NCBI RefSeq assembly: GCF_029351045.1
Contig: NZ_JARKIN010000001.1
Location: 2,194,001-2,258,000 of the forward strand
Length of the DNA stretch: 64,000 nucleotides
Reading direction: 5' to 3'
Source of the DNA: Streptomyces sp. WMMB303
GTDB lineage: Bacteria; Actinomycetota; Actinomycetes; Streptomycetales; Streptomycetaceae
The notes beneath the pieces were generated by a model. That model was not told the origin of the DNA. It worked only from the letters and a program-made list of their open reading frames with translations, and searched no databases. This document shows positions 43,747-50,810 of this stretch, piece after piece (the first letter of the stretch is position 1; each line of letters opens with the position of its first letter). The position numbers and the translations under genes were made by a program.

Positions 43747-44918
43747 CGTGTCCCCTCGATGATCTGTGCCGTAGCAGTCGGCGCCTTGAGTGCCGACCCG
43801 GTCAGGATGACGACCGTGGTGCCGCCCGGCGGCAGTTCGCCGCGCGCCGCGAACAGGTCGACGGCGGCCGCGGCGGTGGCGCTGGTGGGCTCGGCGTAGA
43901 GACCGGTGGCCGCGAGGCGGCGCAGCGCCGAGGCGATGTCCTCCTCCGGGACGGCGGCTGTGGTCCCGCCCGAGCGGCGGACGGCGGCCAGCACTTCGGG
44001 GAGCCGGACGGGCTCCTTGATGGCCGTCCCCTCGGCCAGTGTCGGCCGCCACCGCCCGGACGCGGGGGCGGCCTGCTCGGCGTCGGACCCGGCGTGGAAC
44101 GCGGCGTCCAGCGGCGCGCAGTTGGCCGGCTGGGCCACCAGCAGCCGGGGCAGGGCGGCGATCCGCCCTGCGGCGAGGAGTTCGCCGAACCCCAGATCGC
44201 AGCCCAGGACGGTGCTGCCCGCGCCGGCGACGGTGACCACGGCGTCCGGGGCGCGGAAGCCGAGGTCCTCCCAGATCTCGTAGGCCAGCGTCTTGGTGCC
44301 CTCCAGGAAGTACGGATGCCAGTTGTGGCTCGCGTAGACGGTCTGCTCGGCCCGGCGCAGCGCCGCCGCGGCTGTCGCGTCCCGGTCGCCGTCCACCGGG
44401 GTCACCCGGGCCCCGTAGGCGGTGGCCTGCAGCGTCTTGGCGGGTGAGGTGTGCGCGGGGACGAGGATGGTCGCACCGACACCGGCGGCGGCGCAGTACG
44501 CGGCGACCGAGGAGCCGCCGTTGCCGGAACTGTCCTCGAGAACCTGGTCGACCCCCTGAGCGGCCAGCGCTGAGATCATCACACTGCTGCCGCGGTCCTT
44601 GAAGCTGCCGCTCGGGTTGAACCACTCCAGCTTGAAGCCGACCTCGACGCCGCTCCAGGTGCGTGCCAGCAGCGGAGTGCACCCTTCGCCCAGGCTGACC
44701 GGGGGCAGCGGGGGCAGCGCGGCCCGGTAGCGCCACAGCGACCGGTCGGCGGTCACGATGTCGGCCGGCCTCGGTGCCTGGGCCGGTGAGACGAGCAGCG
44801 GTGTGCCGTCGTCTCCCCGCCAGCGCAGCGGGTCCAGCGGGTAGCGGCGGCCGGAGCGCGGATCGCGCAGGTGGCGCGCCGGGGGTGTCTGGGGGCCGTC
44901 CTGGGAGGAGCTGGACAC
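43743..44918 (-). CDS. Threonine-synthase-like PLP enzyme
   Basis: 391-aa fold-type II PLP enzyme. PLP lysine in NPSGSFKDRGSSVM near residue 105, asparagine loop SSGNGGSSVAAYCAA, phosphate loop VAGAGSTVLG. Start as in threonine synthases with an N-terminal antenna (HLRDPRSGRRYPLDPLRW). A genuine ThrC normally sits with thrA/thrB; here it is coupled to a YheO/DauR-type regulator, so degradation or conversion of a dietary amino acid (threonine, serine or diaminopropionate) is as likely as threonine synthesis. GTG at 44918 with GGGAG. Confidence 0.82.
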   Translation of the reverse strand: MSSSSQDGPQTPPARHLRDPRSGRRYPLDPLRWRGDDGTPLLVSPAQAPRPADIVTADRSLWRYRAALPPLPPVSLGEGCTPLLARTWSGVEVGFKLEWFNPSGSFKDRGSSVMISALAAQGVDQVLEDSSGNGGSSVAAYCAAAGVGATILVPAHTSPAKTLQATAYGARVTPVDGDRDATAAAALRRAEQTVYASHNWHPYFLEGTKTLAYEIWEDLGFRAPDAVVTVAGAGSTVLGCDLGFGELLAAGRIAALPRLLVAQPANCAPLDAAFHAGSDAEQAAPASGRWRPTLAEGTAIKEPVRLPEVLAAVRRSGGTTAAVPEEDIASALRRLAATGLYAEPTSATAAAAVDLFAARGELPPGGTTVVILTGSALKAPTATAQIIEGTR

Positions 44919-44967
44919 GAGAAGTACTCCCTTGCCGGAGGTTCCGCGGGGGACCACACGTCCGAGG

Positions 44968-45003
44968 TTGGACGCAGAAGCTAAAATTAGACGCTCCGTC
45001 CAG
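44968..45003. promoter_or_regulatory. 36-bp dyad operator between divergent genes
   Basis: Outer arms TTGGACG (44968-44974) and CGTCCAG (44997-45003) and an inner CTAAAATTAG (44981-44990) share the same centre. Twelve of eighteen half-site positions are symmetric. It lies 50 bp upstream of the threonine-synthase-like gene and 40 bp upstream of the FGE-like gene. Likely operator for the YheO-like regulator, which is inferred. Confidence 0.5.
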
Positions 45004-45042
45004 ACGGCGCCAGATTCGGCCCACAGGTAGGATCGTCCGATC

Positions 45043-45807
45043 ATGGAGACGGAGGCACAGGTCGAACTGGTCGCGATACCCGCGGGGCGGGTCGCCCTGT
45101 CCGACCGGCGGACGGGGCGTAGCTGGCCGGTCGACCTCGCGCCGTACCGGCTGGCCGCGCACCCCGTCACCCAGGAGCTGTACGCACGGATCACCGGCGA
45201 GCGGCCGAGCACCGCCCACGGGGACCGGTTGCCCGTCGAGGGCGTGTCCTGGTGGGACGCCGTACGGTTCTGCAACGCCCTCTCGCGGCACGAGGGCCGC
45301 ACGCCCGCCTACCGGCTGCCGGCCGTCCCGAACGGCGCCGCCGAGAGGCGCGGGGACGACGACGGCACCGGCGTCGAGTGGAACCGCACCGCGGACGGGT
45401 ACCGGCTGCCGACCGAGGCCGAATGGGAGCACGCCTGCCGGGCCGGGACCTCCGGACCGCGCTACGGACCGCTGGACGAGATCGCCTGGTACCGCGGCAC
45501 CTCGCAGGAGCGCCCCCACGAGGTCGGGGGCAGGCTCCCCAACGCGTGGGGCCTGTACGACATGCTCGGCAACGTCTGGGACTGGTGCTGGGACCTGTAC
45601 GACCCCGAGGTGTACGGCGGCTACCGGGTGCTGCGGGGCGGCGGCTGGTTCGACGAGCACTGGAGCTGCCGGGCCTCGGTGCGGCGCCGCAGCCATCCGA
45701 CCTTCCGGGTGGACGACGTGGGCTTCCGCGTCGCCCGGGGCTCCGCGGCAGGACCCGGCGGCGGGGCCGCCGGCGGTTGCGGCGCCCGGCGGGCACCCGC
45801 AGGCTGA
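45043..45807 (+). CDS. SUMF1/FGE-sulfatase-fold protein
   Basis: 254 aa. Formylglycine-generating-enzyme fold: AAHPVTQELYARITGERPS, PVEGVSWWDAVRFCNALSR, YRLPTEAEWEHACRAGT, and GNVWDWCWDLYDPEVYGGY. The late segment WSCRASVRRRSHPTFRVDDV has one Cys near the FGE active-site position, but the second Cys of the catalytic pair is not evident. It could be an enzyme (C-lyase or ergothioneine-type relatives share the fold) or a binding protein. No sulfatase gene is nearby. ATG at 45043; it is divergent from the threonine-synthase-like operon. Confidence 0.85.
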   Translation: METEAQVELVAIPAGRVALSDRRTGRSWPVDLAPYRLAAHPVTQELYARITGERPSTAHGDRLPVEGVSWWDAVRFCNALSRHEGRTPAYRLPAVPNGAAERRGDDDGTGVEWNRTADGYRLPTEAEWEHACRAGTSGPRYGPLDEIAWYRGTSQERPHEVGGRLPNAWGLYDMLGNVWDWCWDLYDPEVYGGYRVLRGGGWFDEHWSCRASVRRRSHPTFRVDDVGFRVARGSAAGPGGGAAGGCGARRAPAG

Positions 45808-45934
45808 GGACAGCGGCGCCCCTCCGCGTCCCTCACCCCCACCCCCTCCGCAGCCCCTCCGCACCCCTCTCCGGATTCCACCGCCCGCGACGCCCGTTCC
45901 ACGGCACACGGCGTCCGTGACCGCAGGAGTGTCC

Positions 45935-46063
45935 ATGAAAGCGCCCACTGCGGCGGCATCCCGCCCGCGGCACCCCCTTCCGGACGTGCCGGGCCGTCCG
46001 AGCCCGCGGAGGTGGCCGGCTCCGCGTATGTGCCCGGCCGCGCGCATGAGCGGTCCCGCGTGA
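45935..46063 (+). CDS. Possible 42-aa leader/small protein ahead of the HAD gene
   Basis: ATG at 45935 with AGGAG at 5 bp. The short frame (start MKAPTAAASRPRHPLPDV) ends in a TGA that overlaps a GTG start of the HAD-like gene. The composition is Pro/Arg-rich and unremarkable, so it may only couple translation. I recognise no family. Confidence 0.3.
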   Translation: MKAPTAAASRPRHPLPDVPGRPSPRRWPAPRMCPAARMSGPA

Positions 46064-46755
46064 GCGGCCCGGCATCCGCGCGCAGGGCGGCACCCGTGAG
46101 TGCCGGGGGCGCCCGTCCGGCGGCGGTCGTCCTGCGCACGGTGACCGCGTCCTGGTACCAGGACGGACCAGGGGAGCCGCTGGTGCGGCTCCCCCACACG
46201 GGTTCGGGCCGCTGCCGGGCGGTACCCGGGTGCGGGCAGCCCCGAGCCGTGCTCTTCGGCCGGGACGGCACCCTCGTCGAGGAGGTGCCGCACAACACCG
46301 ATCCGGGCCGGATCCGTCCGCTGGCCTCGGCGCGCGAGGCGCTGGAGGCACTGCGTACCGCCGGAGTGCACGCGGGGGTGGTGAGCAATCAGCCCGGCAT
46401 CGGACGCGGAGCCCTCCGGCTGGAGCAGCTCGACGCACTGCACGCGCGGATGGAGGCGCTGCTGGGGCCGCTCGCGGTGACGGCCGTGTGCCCGCACCGG
46501 CCGCAGGACGATTGCGCGTGCCGGAAGCCGGAACCGGGTCTGGTGTTCGCCGCGTGCCGGGTGCTGGGCGTGCGCCCGTCGGAGACGGCGGTGGTCGGAG
46601 GGCGCACCGCGGATCTGGGTGCCGCGCACCGGGCCGGTGCCACCGGAGTACTCGTCCGGGCCGGGCGCCTCGGCCGGCCCGGGGTGCCGTCCCGCACGGC
46701 CGCGCATCTGGGCGCCGCGGTCCGGGCGCTGGTCGGCACGCCGGCGGGAGGCTGA
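46060..46755 (+). CDS. HAD-IIIA (GmhB/HisB-phosphatase-like) protein with lost catalytic acids
   Basis: 231 aa. Clear homology to the D-glycero-manno-heptose 1,7-bisphosphate/histidinol phosphatase group: VVSNQPGIGRGALRLEQ and a zinc loop CPHRPQDDCACRKPEPG. Motif I reads FGRDGTL instead of FDRDGTL, which removes the nucleophilic Asp. Motif IV reads VVGGRTAD where GDxxxD is expected. With both acid positions changed, phosphatase activity is unlikely. Start uncertain: the GTG at 46060 overlaps the small upstream frame, and later GTGs exist. The first 60 residues are not conserved. It may be a binding or regulatory pseudoenzyme. Confidence 0.72.
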   Translation: MSGPASARRAAPVSAGGARPAAVVLRTVTASWYQDGPGEPLVRLPHTGSGRCRAVPGCGQPRAVLFGRDGTLVEEVPHNTDPGRIRPLASAREALEALRTAGVHAGVVSNQPGIGRGALRLEQLDALHARMEALLGPLAVTAVCPHRPQDDCACRKPEPGLVFAACRVLGVRPSETAVVGGRTADLGAAHRAGATGVLVRAGRLGRPGVPSRTAAHLGAAVRALVGTPAGG

Positions 46756-46939
46756 GGTCGCCGGACACCCGGTCCGGCGGCGCCCGGCGCGGCGAGGGCG
46801 ACCACGACAACCTCTGACCGTTTTGAGAGCTTTTGTGAGCATGAGACGCTGGTCAGCGGAAGGCGTGTCGAGGCCGACGCCGCCGGGTCCGCCGCACGCC
46901 GCGAGCGGGAGTCCCCGGGACTCCGAAGGGAGCCGCATC

Positions 46940-47503
46940 ATGACCGCCGAACTGCACGGCACACGGGTGGCCCTGCTCGCCACCGACGGCGTGGAGCGGA
47001 TCGAACTCGAGCAGCCGCGCGGCGCGCTGCACGGAGCCGGGGCGCGAACCGAGGTGATCGCGCTGCACACCGGGGAGATCAACGCCCGCCAGATGGACAT
47101 CGACCCGGCCGGCACCCTCACGGTGGACCGGACCGCCGCCGACGCGTCCGCCGACGACTACGACGCACTGCTGCTGCCCGGTGGCGCGATGAACCCCGAC
47201 CAGCTCCGCACCGATCCGGACGCGGTGGGCTTCGCCCGGGAGTTCATGCGCGCCGGCAAACCCGTCGCGGCCATCTGCCACGGTCCGCTGACGCTGGTGG
47301 AGGCGGAGGTGGTCCGCGGCCGGCGCCTGACCTCCTGGCCCAGCATCCGCACGGATCTGCGCAACGCGGGCGCCGAGGTCGTCGAGGAGGAGGTCGTGAT
47401 CGACGGCAACCTCGTCACCACCCGCGGCCCCGACGACCTGCCGGTCTTCTGCGCCGCGCTCGTCGCACACCTGGCCAGGACCAGAACACCCCAGTTCGCC
47501 TGA
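46940..47503 (+). CDS. DJ-1/PfpI-family protein (type 1 glutamine amidotransferase-like)
   Basis: 187 aa. DJ-1/PfpI layout: RVALLATDGVERIELEQPR, DALLLPGGAMNPDQL, and the nucleophile elbow PVAAICHGPLTLVEA with its Cys-His pair; an upstream Glu (VERIEL) supports the Cys. Length and pattern match YraA/PfpI-type deglycases or proteases. ATG at 46940 with GGGAG. Stress protection is the usual assignment; a universal stress protein gene converges on it. Confidence 0.9.
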   Translation: MTAELHGTRVALLATDGVERIELEQPRGALHGAGARTEVIALHTGEINARQMDIDPAGTLTVDRTAADASADDYDALLLPGGAMNPDQLRTDPDAVGFAREFMRAGKPVAAICHGPLTLVEAEVVRGRRLTSWPSIRTDLRNAGAEVVEEEVVIDGNLVTTRGPDDLPVFCAALVAHLARTRTPQFA

Positions 47504-47543
47504 CCTTCCGCGGCGGCCGCTCCAGGCCCGGCGTCCCCGGGTC

Positions 47544-48131
47544 TCAGACAGCTGCCCGACCGGATCCCCCGGGCTGGAAGTGGACTGCTCTCGCGTGCCG
47601 CAGCCGGGTACGCAGAAGGACCGGGAAGCGCGGTGCGGGAACCGTGAGCACGGGGCAGCCGGCGCGGGTGAGGACACGGCGCGCCGTACCACCGCGCCCG
47701 AACGACACCCAACGGGCGCCGCGCACTCCGATGACCAGACGGTCGTGTGGACGGCCGGCCGTCGCGCACAGGGCCCGCCAAGGCCGGTCGCGCACCAGCC
47801 GCCGCTCGACGTCGGCCACCCCCGGAGGGTTGCCGCCGAACGCCTCGTCGAAGGCGCGGTCCAGCCGCACCCGGGCCTCCCGGCGCCAGTTCTCGGCCCA
47901 GATCCGGTCCGGCCGCAGCATGTACCCCGCTTCGCCACGCGGCGGCTCCCAGGCCAGCACCGCCAGCAGCGGGCGACCGGTGCCGGCCGCCTCCTGCGCG
48001 GCGGCCCGCAGCGCCGCCAGACTGGCGAGGGACCCGCTCACACCGACGACCAGCCGGCCCGGTCCCGCCTCGCCGCCGCTCCTCCCCGCCGTCTCCCCGC
48101 TCCGCCCGGCGGCGCCGGATCCGCCCTTCAT
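47544..48131 (-). CDS. Universal stress protein (UspA family)
   Basis: 195 aa, single Usp domain. RLVVGVSGSLASLAALRAA near the start and a nucleotide-loop-like RLVIGVRGARWVSFGRG; the usual GS.g..v..ll..ap.pV motif reads GRGGTARRVLTRAGCPVLTVP. ATP-binding G-2x-G-9x-G(S/T) is recognisable in modified form. The C-terminal 25 residues are basic. ATG at 48131 with GGGGTGAGC. Convergent with the DJ-1-like gene across 40 bp. Confidence 0.82.
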   Translation of the reverse strand: MKGGSGAAGRSGETAGRSGGEAGPGRLVVGVSGSLASLAALRAAAQEAAGTGRPLLAVLAWEPPRGEAGYMLRPDRIWAENWRREARVRLDRAFDEAFGGNPPGVADVERRLVRDRPWRALCATAGRPHDRLVIGVRGARWVSFGRGGTARRVLTRAGCPVLTVPAPRFPVLLRTRLRHARAVHFQPGGSGRAAV

Positions 48132-49224
48132 CGCTCACCCCTCCTGCGTGTCGTCCCGTCCGATCTCTTCGCCGTCGCAGCGTGTCCAACAGCCGCTGCA
48201 CAGCGAAGTCTGGGCCCGATTGGACTGCCCCGACAGGGCCAATAAGGTGAAACTGGCCTGCGGACGCCCGCGAGCTGTGGCACCGAGGGGAGCGTGGCGC
48301 CGTCGGGCCCCTTCCGGCAGTCCGGCGCGAGGCGAGGCGGGGCGGGTGTCCCGGTGTCCCGTGGGACGCCCCGGCAGTCCGGTGCAGTGCCGCCGTGGCG
48401 GCAAGGGAAGGAGACGGGCGCGGGACCGCTCCCGGCGGTCGGCACCGGATGTTCTTCAGGTGTGAGCCCGGGGGTCTCCCCCCTCGCACGTCATCCACAG
48501 GGCGACAACCGCACTTGTCATCATTCTGACGACATGATACAAGAAAGACGAGGTGCAGCGCACAGGCGGAACACGGAGAAACTGCCCAGGCTCATCGGAG
48601 GTGTTCGTAAGAGTGATGCGCACCGATCCGTGCCACGAGCCCGACCGCCGCACACCGAAGTTCCCGGGTGCGAGCGGCAATCGGCCCCGGTCGTCCGCGA
48701 GTCCGGTGGCCACCTGTCGGTGCGGGCCCGCGCGTCGTCGACCGGGCGACGTGCCCGCGCTCCACCCGCCGGGGGACGCCCCGGACGCGTTCGCCACCGA
48801 AGCCGGACGCAGCACCCTCGCCGGTCCGTCGGAAACCCGCCACACGGCCGCCGGCCCGCTGCGCGCCCGGCGCAGCGGGCGGCCACCGGACGTGCTCCGT
48901 CCCGGCACTTGACCGGCCACCACCCGACGCGTCCACGCCGCTCACCCGGCGGACGCACCGCGCCTCCGGCCGCTCGCACCTGCCGAAGGCCGTCACAGCA
49001 CTGCCGGCGACGAAGCCGGACGTACGCGGATCAGCAACCGAGTCCACTGAGTTCTCAAGGCAGCGCGGCGCCGAGCACGGCGGACGGCCCGCGGGAGGGG
49101 ACGCTTCCCCTCCCGCGGCCGAGCCGTCCGTCCGGCGCACGAGAAGCCCGCCACCCGCTCCCGGAAACAGAGTCGGGGCCGGGCCCGGGATGCGCGCGGC
49201 CTCAACACAACCGGAGACCGAGAC
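48132..49224. other. 1.1-kb region without a convincing gene
   Basis: Several reading frames are open on both strands, but all have Arg/Pro/Ala-rich shadow composition and no recognisable domain. The region near 48530-48550 is unusually A+T-rich (a run around ATGATACAAGAAAGACGAGG) and may hold a promoter. A strong hairpin lies at 49081-49130. Part of this could be a long 5' leader of the DUF2267 gene or a small RNA. Confidence 0.45.
49081..49130. ncRNA. Strong stem-loop upstream of the DUF2267 gene
   Basis: Inner arms CCGCGGGAGGGG and CCCCTCCCGCGG (12 bp, loop ACGCTT) and outer arms CGGACGGC and GCCGTCCG (8 bp) make a nested hairpin with a 4-nt bulge. It ends 94 bp before the DUF2267 start. 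It could be a terminator for an unseen transcript, a leader structure or part of a small RNA; the strand cannot be decided. Confidence 0.45.
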
Positions 49225-49701
49225 GTGTCACTGACGCAGATCAAGCCCCAGGCCGCCCCCGTCACGGAGGCCATGACGTACCACCGACTCGTCGAGCGGG
49301 TGCGCTACGACGGCGCCTACCCCACAAGCGAACGTGCCGACGCGGTGATCCACGCCGTCCTCACCTCCCTCGGACGGCGCCTGCCCGAGGAGGAGCGCAC
49401 CGCGCTCGCCGACGTGCTCCCGGAGGAGGCCGCGCGCTTTCTCACCTCCACGGCCCGCGAGCCCGAGCAGTTCACCGGCTGGGAGTTCGTCGCCGACCTC
49501 GCCTCCCGCACCGGCGGCACCCCTGCCACAGCACGCTGGGACACCGGCACGGTGCTCGAATTGGTGGCCAGGCTCGCCGGTGCGGACCTGGTCGCCCGCA
49601 TCCTGGAAGCGCTCCCCGCCGGGTACGCGCTGCTCTTCGGCCGCGCCGAACTCACCCGCCCCGCCCCCGCGCAGCCGGCTCCCGCACCGCGCGCCGCCTG
49701 A
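49225..49701 (+). CDS. DUF2267 family protein
   Basis: 158 aa. DUF2267 pattern: MTYHRLVERVRYDGAYPTSE, AVLTSLGRRLPEEERTALAD, LPEEAARFL and the second half TVLELVARLAGADLVARILE, which ends in an Ala/Pro tail. All-alpha, cytoplasmic; function unknown and often stress-linked. GTG at 49225. It converges on the RiPP cluster. Confidence 0.85.
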   Translation: MSLTQIKPQAAPVTEAMTYHRLVERVRYDGAYPTSERADAVIHAVLTSLGRRLPEEERTALADVLPEEAARFLTSTAREPEQFTGWEFVADLASRTGGTPATARWDTGTVLELVARLAGADLVARILEALPAGYALLFGRAELTRPAPAQPAPAPRAA

Positions 49702-49786
49702 CCGCCCGTCGCCGCCGCGGGCCGCGGGGACGACGGCCCGCGCCGGGACGGACAGGGCCGCACCTGCCGGCAGGTCGGGTCAGGTC

Positions 49787-49818
49787 CCGGGGCGGGCGCC
49801 GCAACGCGCCCGCCCCGG
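49787..49818. terminator. Bidirectional hairpin at the end of the RiPP operon
   Basis: CCGGGGCGGGCG (49787-49798) pairs with CGCCCGCCCCGG (49807-49818): 12-bp stem, 8-nt loop, between the convergent DUF2267 and elimination-domain genes. Confidence 0.75.
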
Positions 49819-49826
49819 CGCCGCTG

Positions 49827-50810
49827 TCAGCGTCCGGCCGTCAGCACGCGGGCGGCCAGCACCAGTGCCGCCTCCTCGGCGGGCGGAAAGCCCAGCCGGT
49901 TGTAGGTCATATGGACGTGGTGCAGCAGCAGTTCGGCCCGGGGTACGGGGACGCCGGCCGCCGCGCAGCGGTCCAGCGCCGCCGACACCAGCGCCGCGTG
50001 AGCCGCGCACCGGCGGCGGACGGTCTCGCCCGGCCGGGGCGCGTCCCCCACCTGCGAGGCCAGGGCGCGCAGCCGCTCCCGGGTCTCGTCCGCCGGGAGC
50101 ACCAGCCGCAGCCGGGCCAGCCACCGGCGCCGGTGCGCGGTCCAGAACGCGTCCCGTTCCTCCGGTGCCAGGCAGCCGGCCACCAGCGTGCCGGTGAGCT
50201 CGACGGCGGCGGCGGCCCGTGCGAAGGCGGCGGGCAGCGCCGCCAGTTCGGTCTCGGCGAGCAGCGCGCAGCAGTCGGTGAAGACCCCCTCGGCCAGCGC
50301 GACACCCGCCGTTCCGCCGTACTTGGCGCGTTCGGGCGCGTAGGGGGCCGGGCTCACCCCGACGGGCTGGTGCCGGGGTGCCATGGTGGGTTCGGCGGGC
50401 AGCAGCCCGCCGCCGTCCGCGTGCTCCGGTTCGGGCAGCGCGGCCAGCAGCGCCCGCACCTCGGGGGTGCGGCCGTGCAGTGTGTCGGCCTGCTCGGGCG
50501 TGCAGCGGACGCGCAGCCGCAGGTGGTGTCCGGTCGCGTCCCAGTAGCGCAGGAAGTGCCAGTCCGGCGCCCGCAGTTCGGCGGCACGGTCCGCCAGCCA
50601 GGGCAGCACCGTACGGACGGCGGCGTCCATCCGCGCCGGGCCTCCGGGATAGGCCCGCAGATACCACCAGTCCCAGGCCGCGCCGGCCTGCTCGTACCCG
50701 GCTCCGGCATCCGGGAAAGCGGTCCGCGCGACGCTCGCGTCGGCATCCTCGTCCGCGGATACGGCGCCCTCGTGTGCCGCCTCCCGGGGGCGGGCAGCGG
50801 TACCGGTCAT
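49827..50810 (-). CDS. Thiopeptide-type LanB C-terminal (elimination) protein
   Basis: 327 aa. SpaB_C/TbtC-like features: AWDWWYLRAYPGGPARMDAAV, HFLRYWDATGHHLRLRVRC, and the end LLLHHVHMTYNRLGF with conserved His and Asn-Arg. This class eliminates glutamate from glutamyl-Ser/Thr to give Dha/Dhb; a related subgroup makes the thiopeptide pyridine. ATG at 50810 overlaps the dehydratase stop by 4 bp. It is the last gene of the operon. Only one protein of this class is present, so elimination is the more economical assignment. Confidence 0.82.
   Translation of the reverse strand: MTGTAARPREAAHEGAVSADEDADASVARTAFPDAGAGYEQAGAAWDWWYLRAYPGGPARMDAAVRTVLPWLADRAAELRAPDWHFLRYWDATGHHLRLRVRCTPEQADTLHGRTPEVRALLAALPEPEHADGGGLLPAEPTMAPRHQPVGVSPAPYAPERAKYGGTAGVALAEGVFTDCCALLAETELAALPAAFARAAAAVELTGTLVAGCLAPEERDAFWTAHRRRWLARLRLVLPADETRERLRALASQVGDAPRPGETVRRRCAAHAALVSAALDRCAAAGVPVPRAELLLHHVHMTYNRLGFPPAEEAALVLAARVLTAGR

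Noticed and set aside
43117..47121. A 1334-residue frame that would join the YheO-like regulator to upstream sequence
   Set aside because: Only the last 209 codons are a recognisable protein. The rest is antisense or out-of-frame to the threonine-synthase-like, FGE and HAD genes.
48220..48270. A DevR/DosR-like dyad upstream of the universal stress protein gene
   Set aside because: GGCCC and GGGCC arms around 48217-48242 look suggestive, but in DNA of this composition such short G+C arms are common and the match to the known box is poor.
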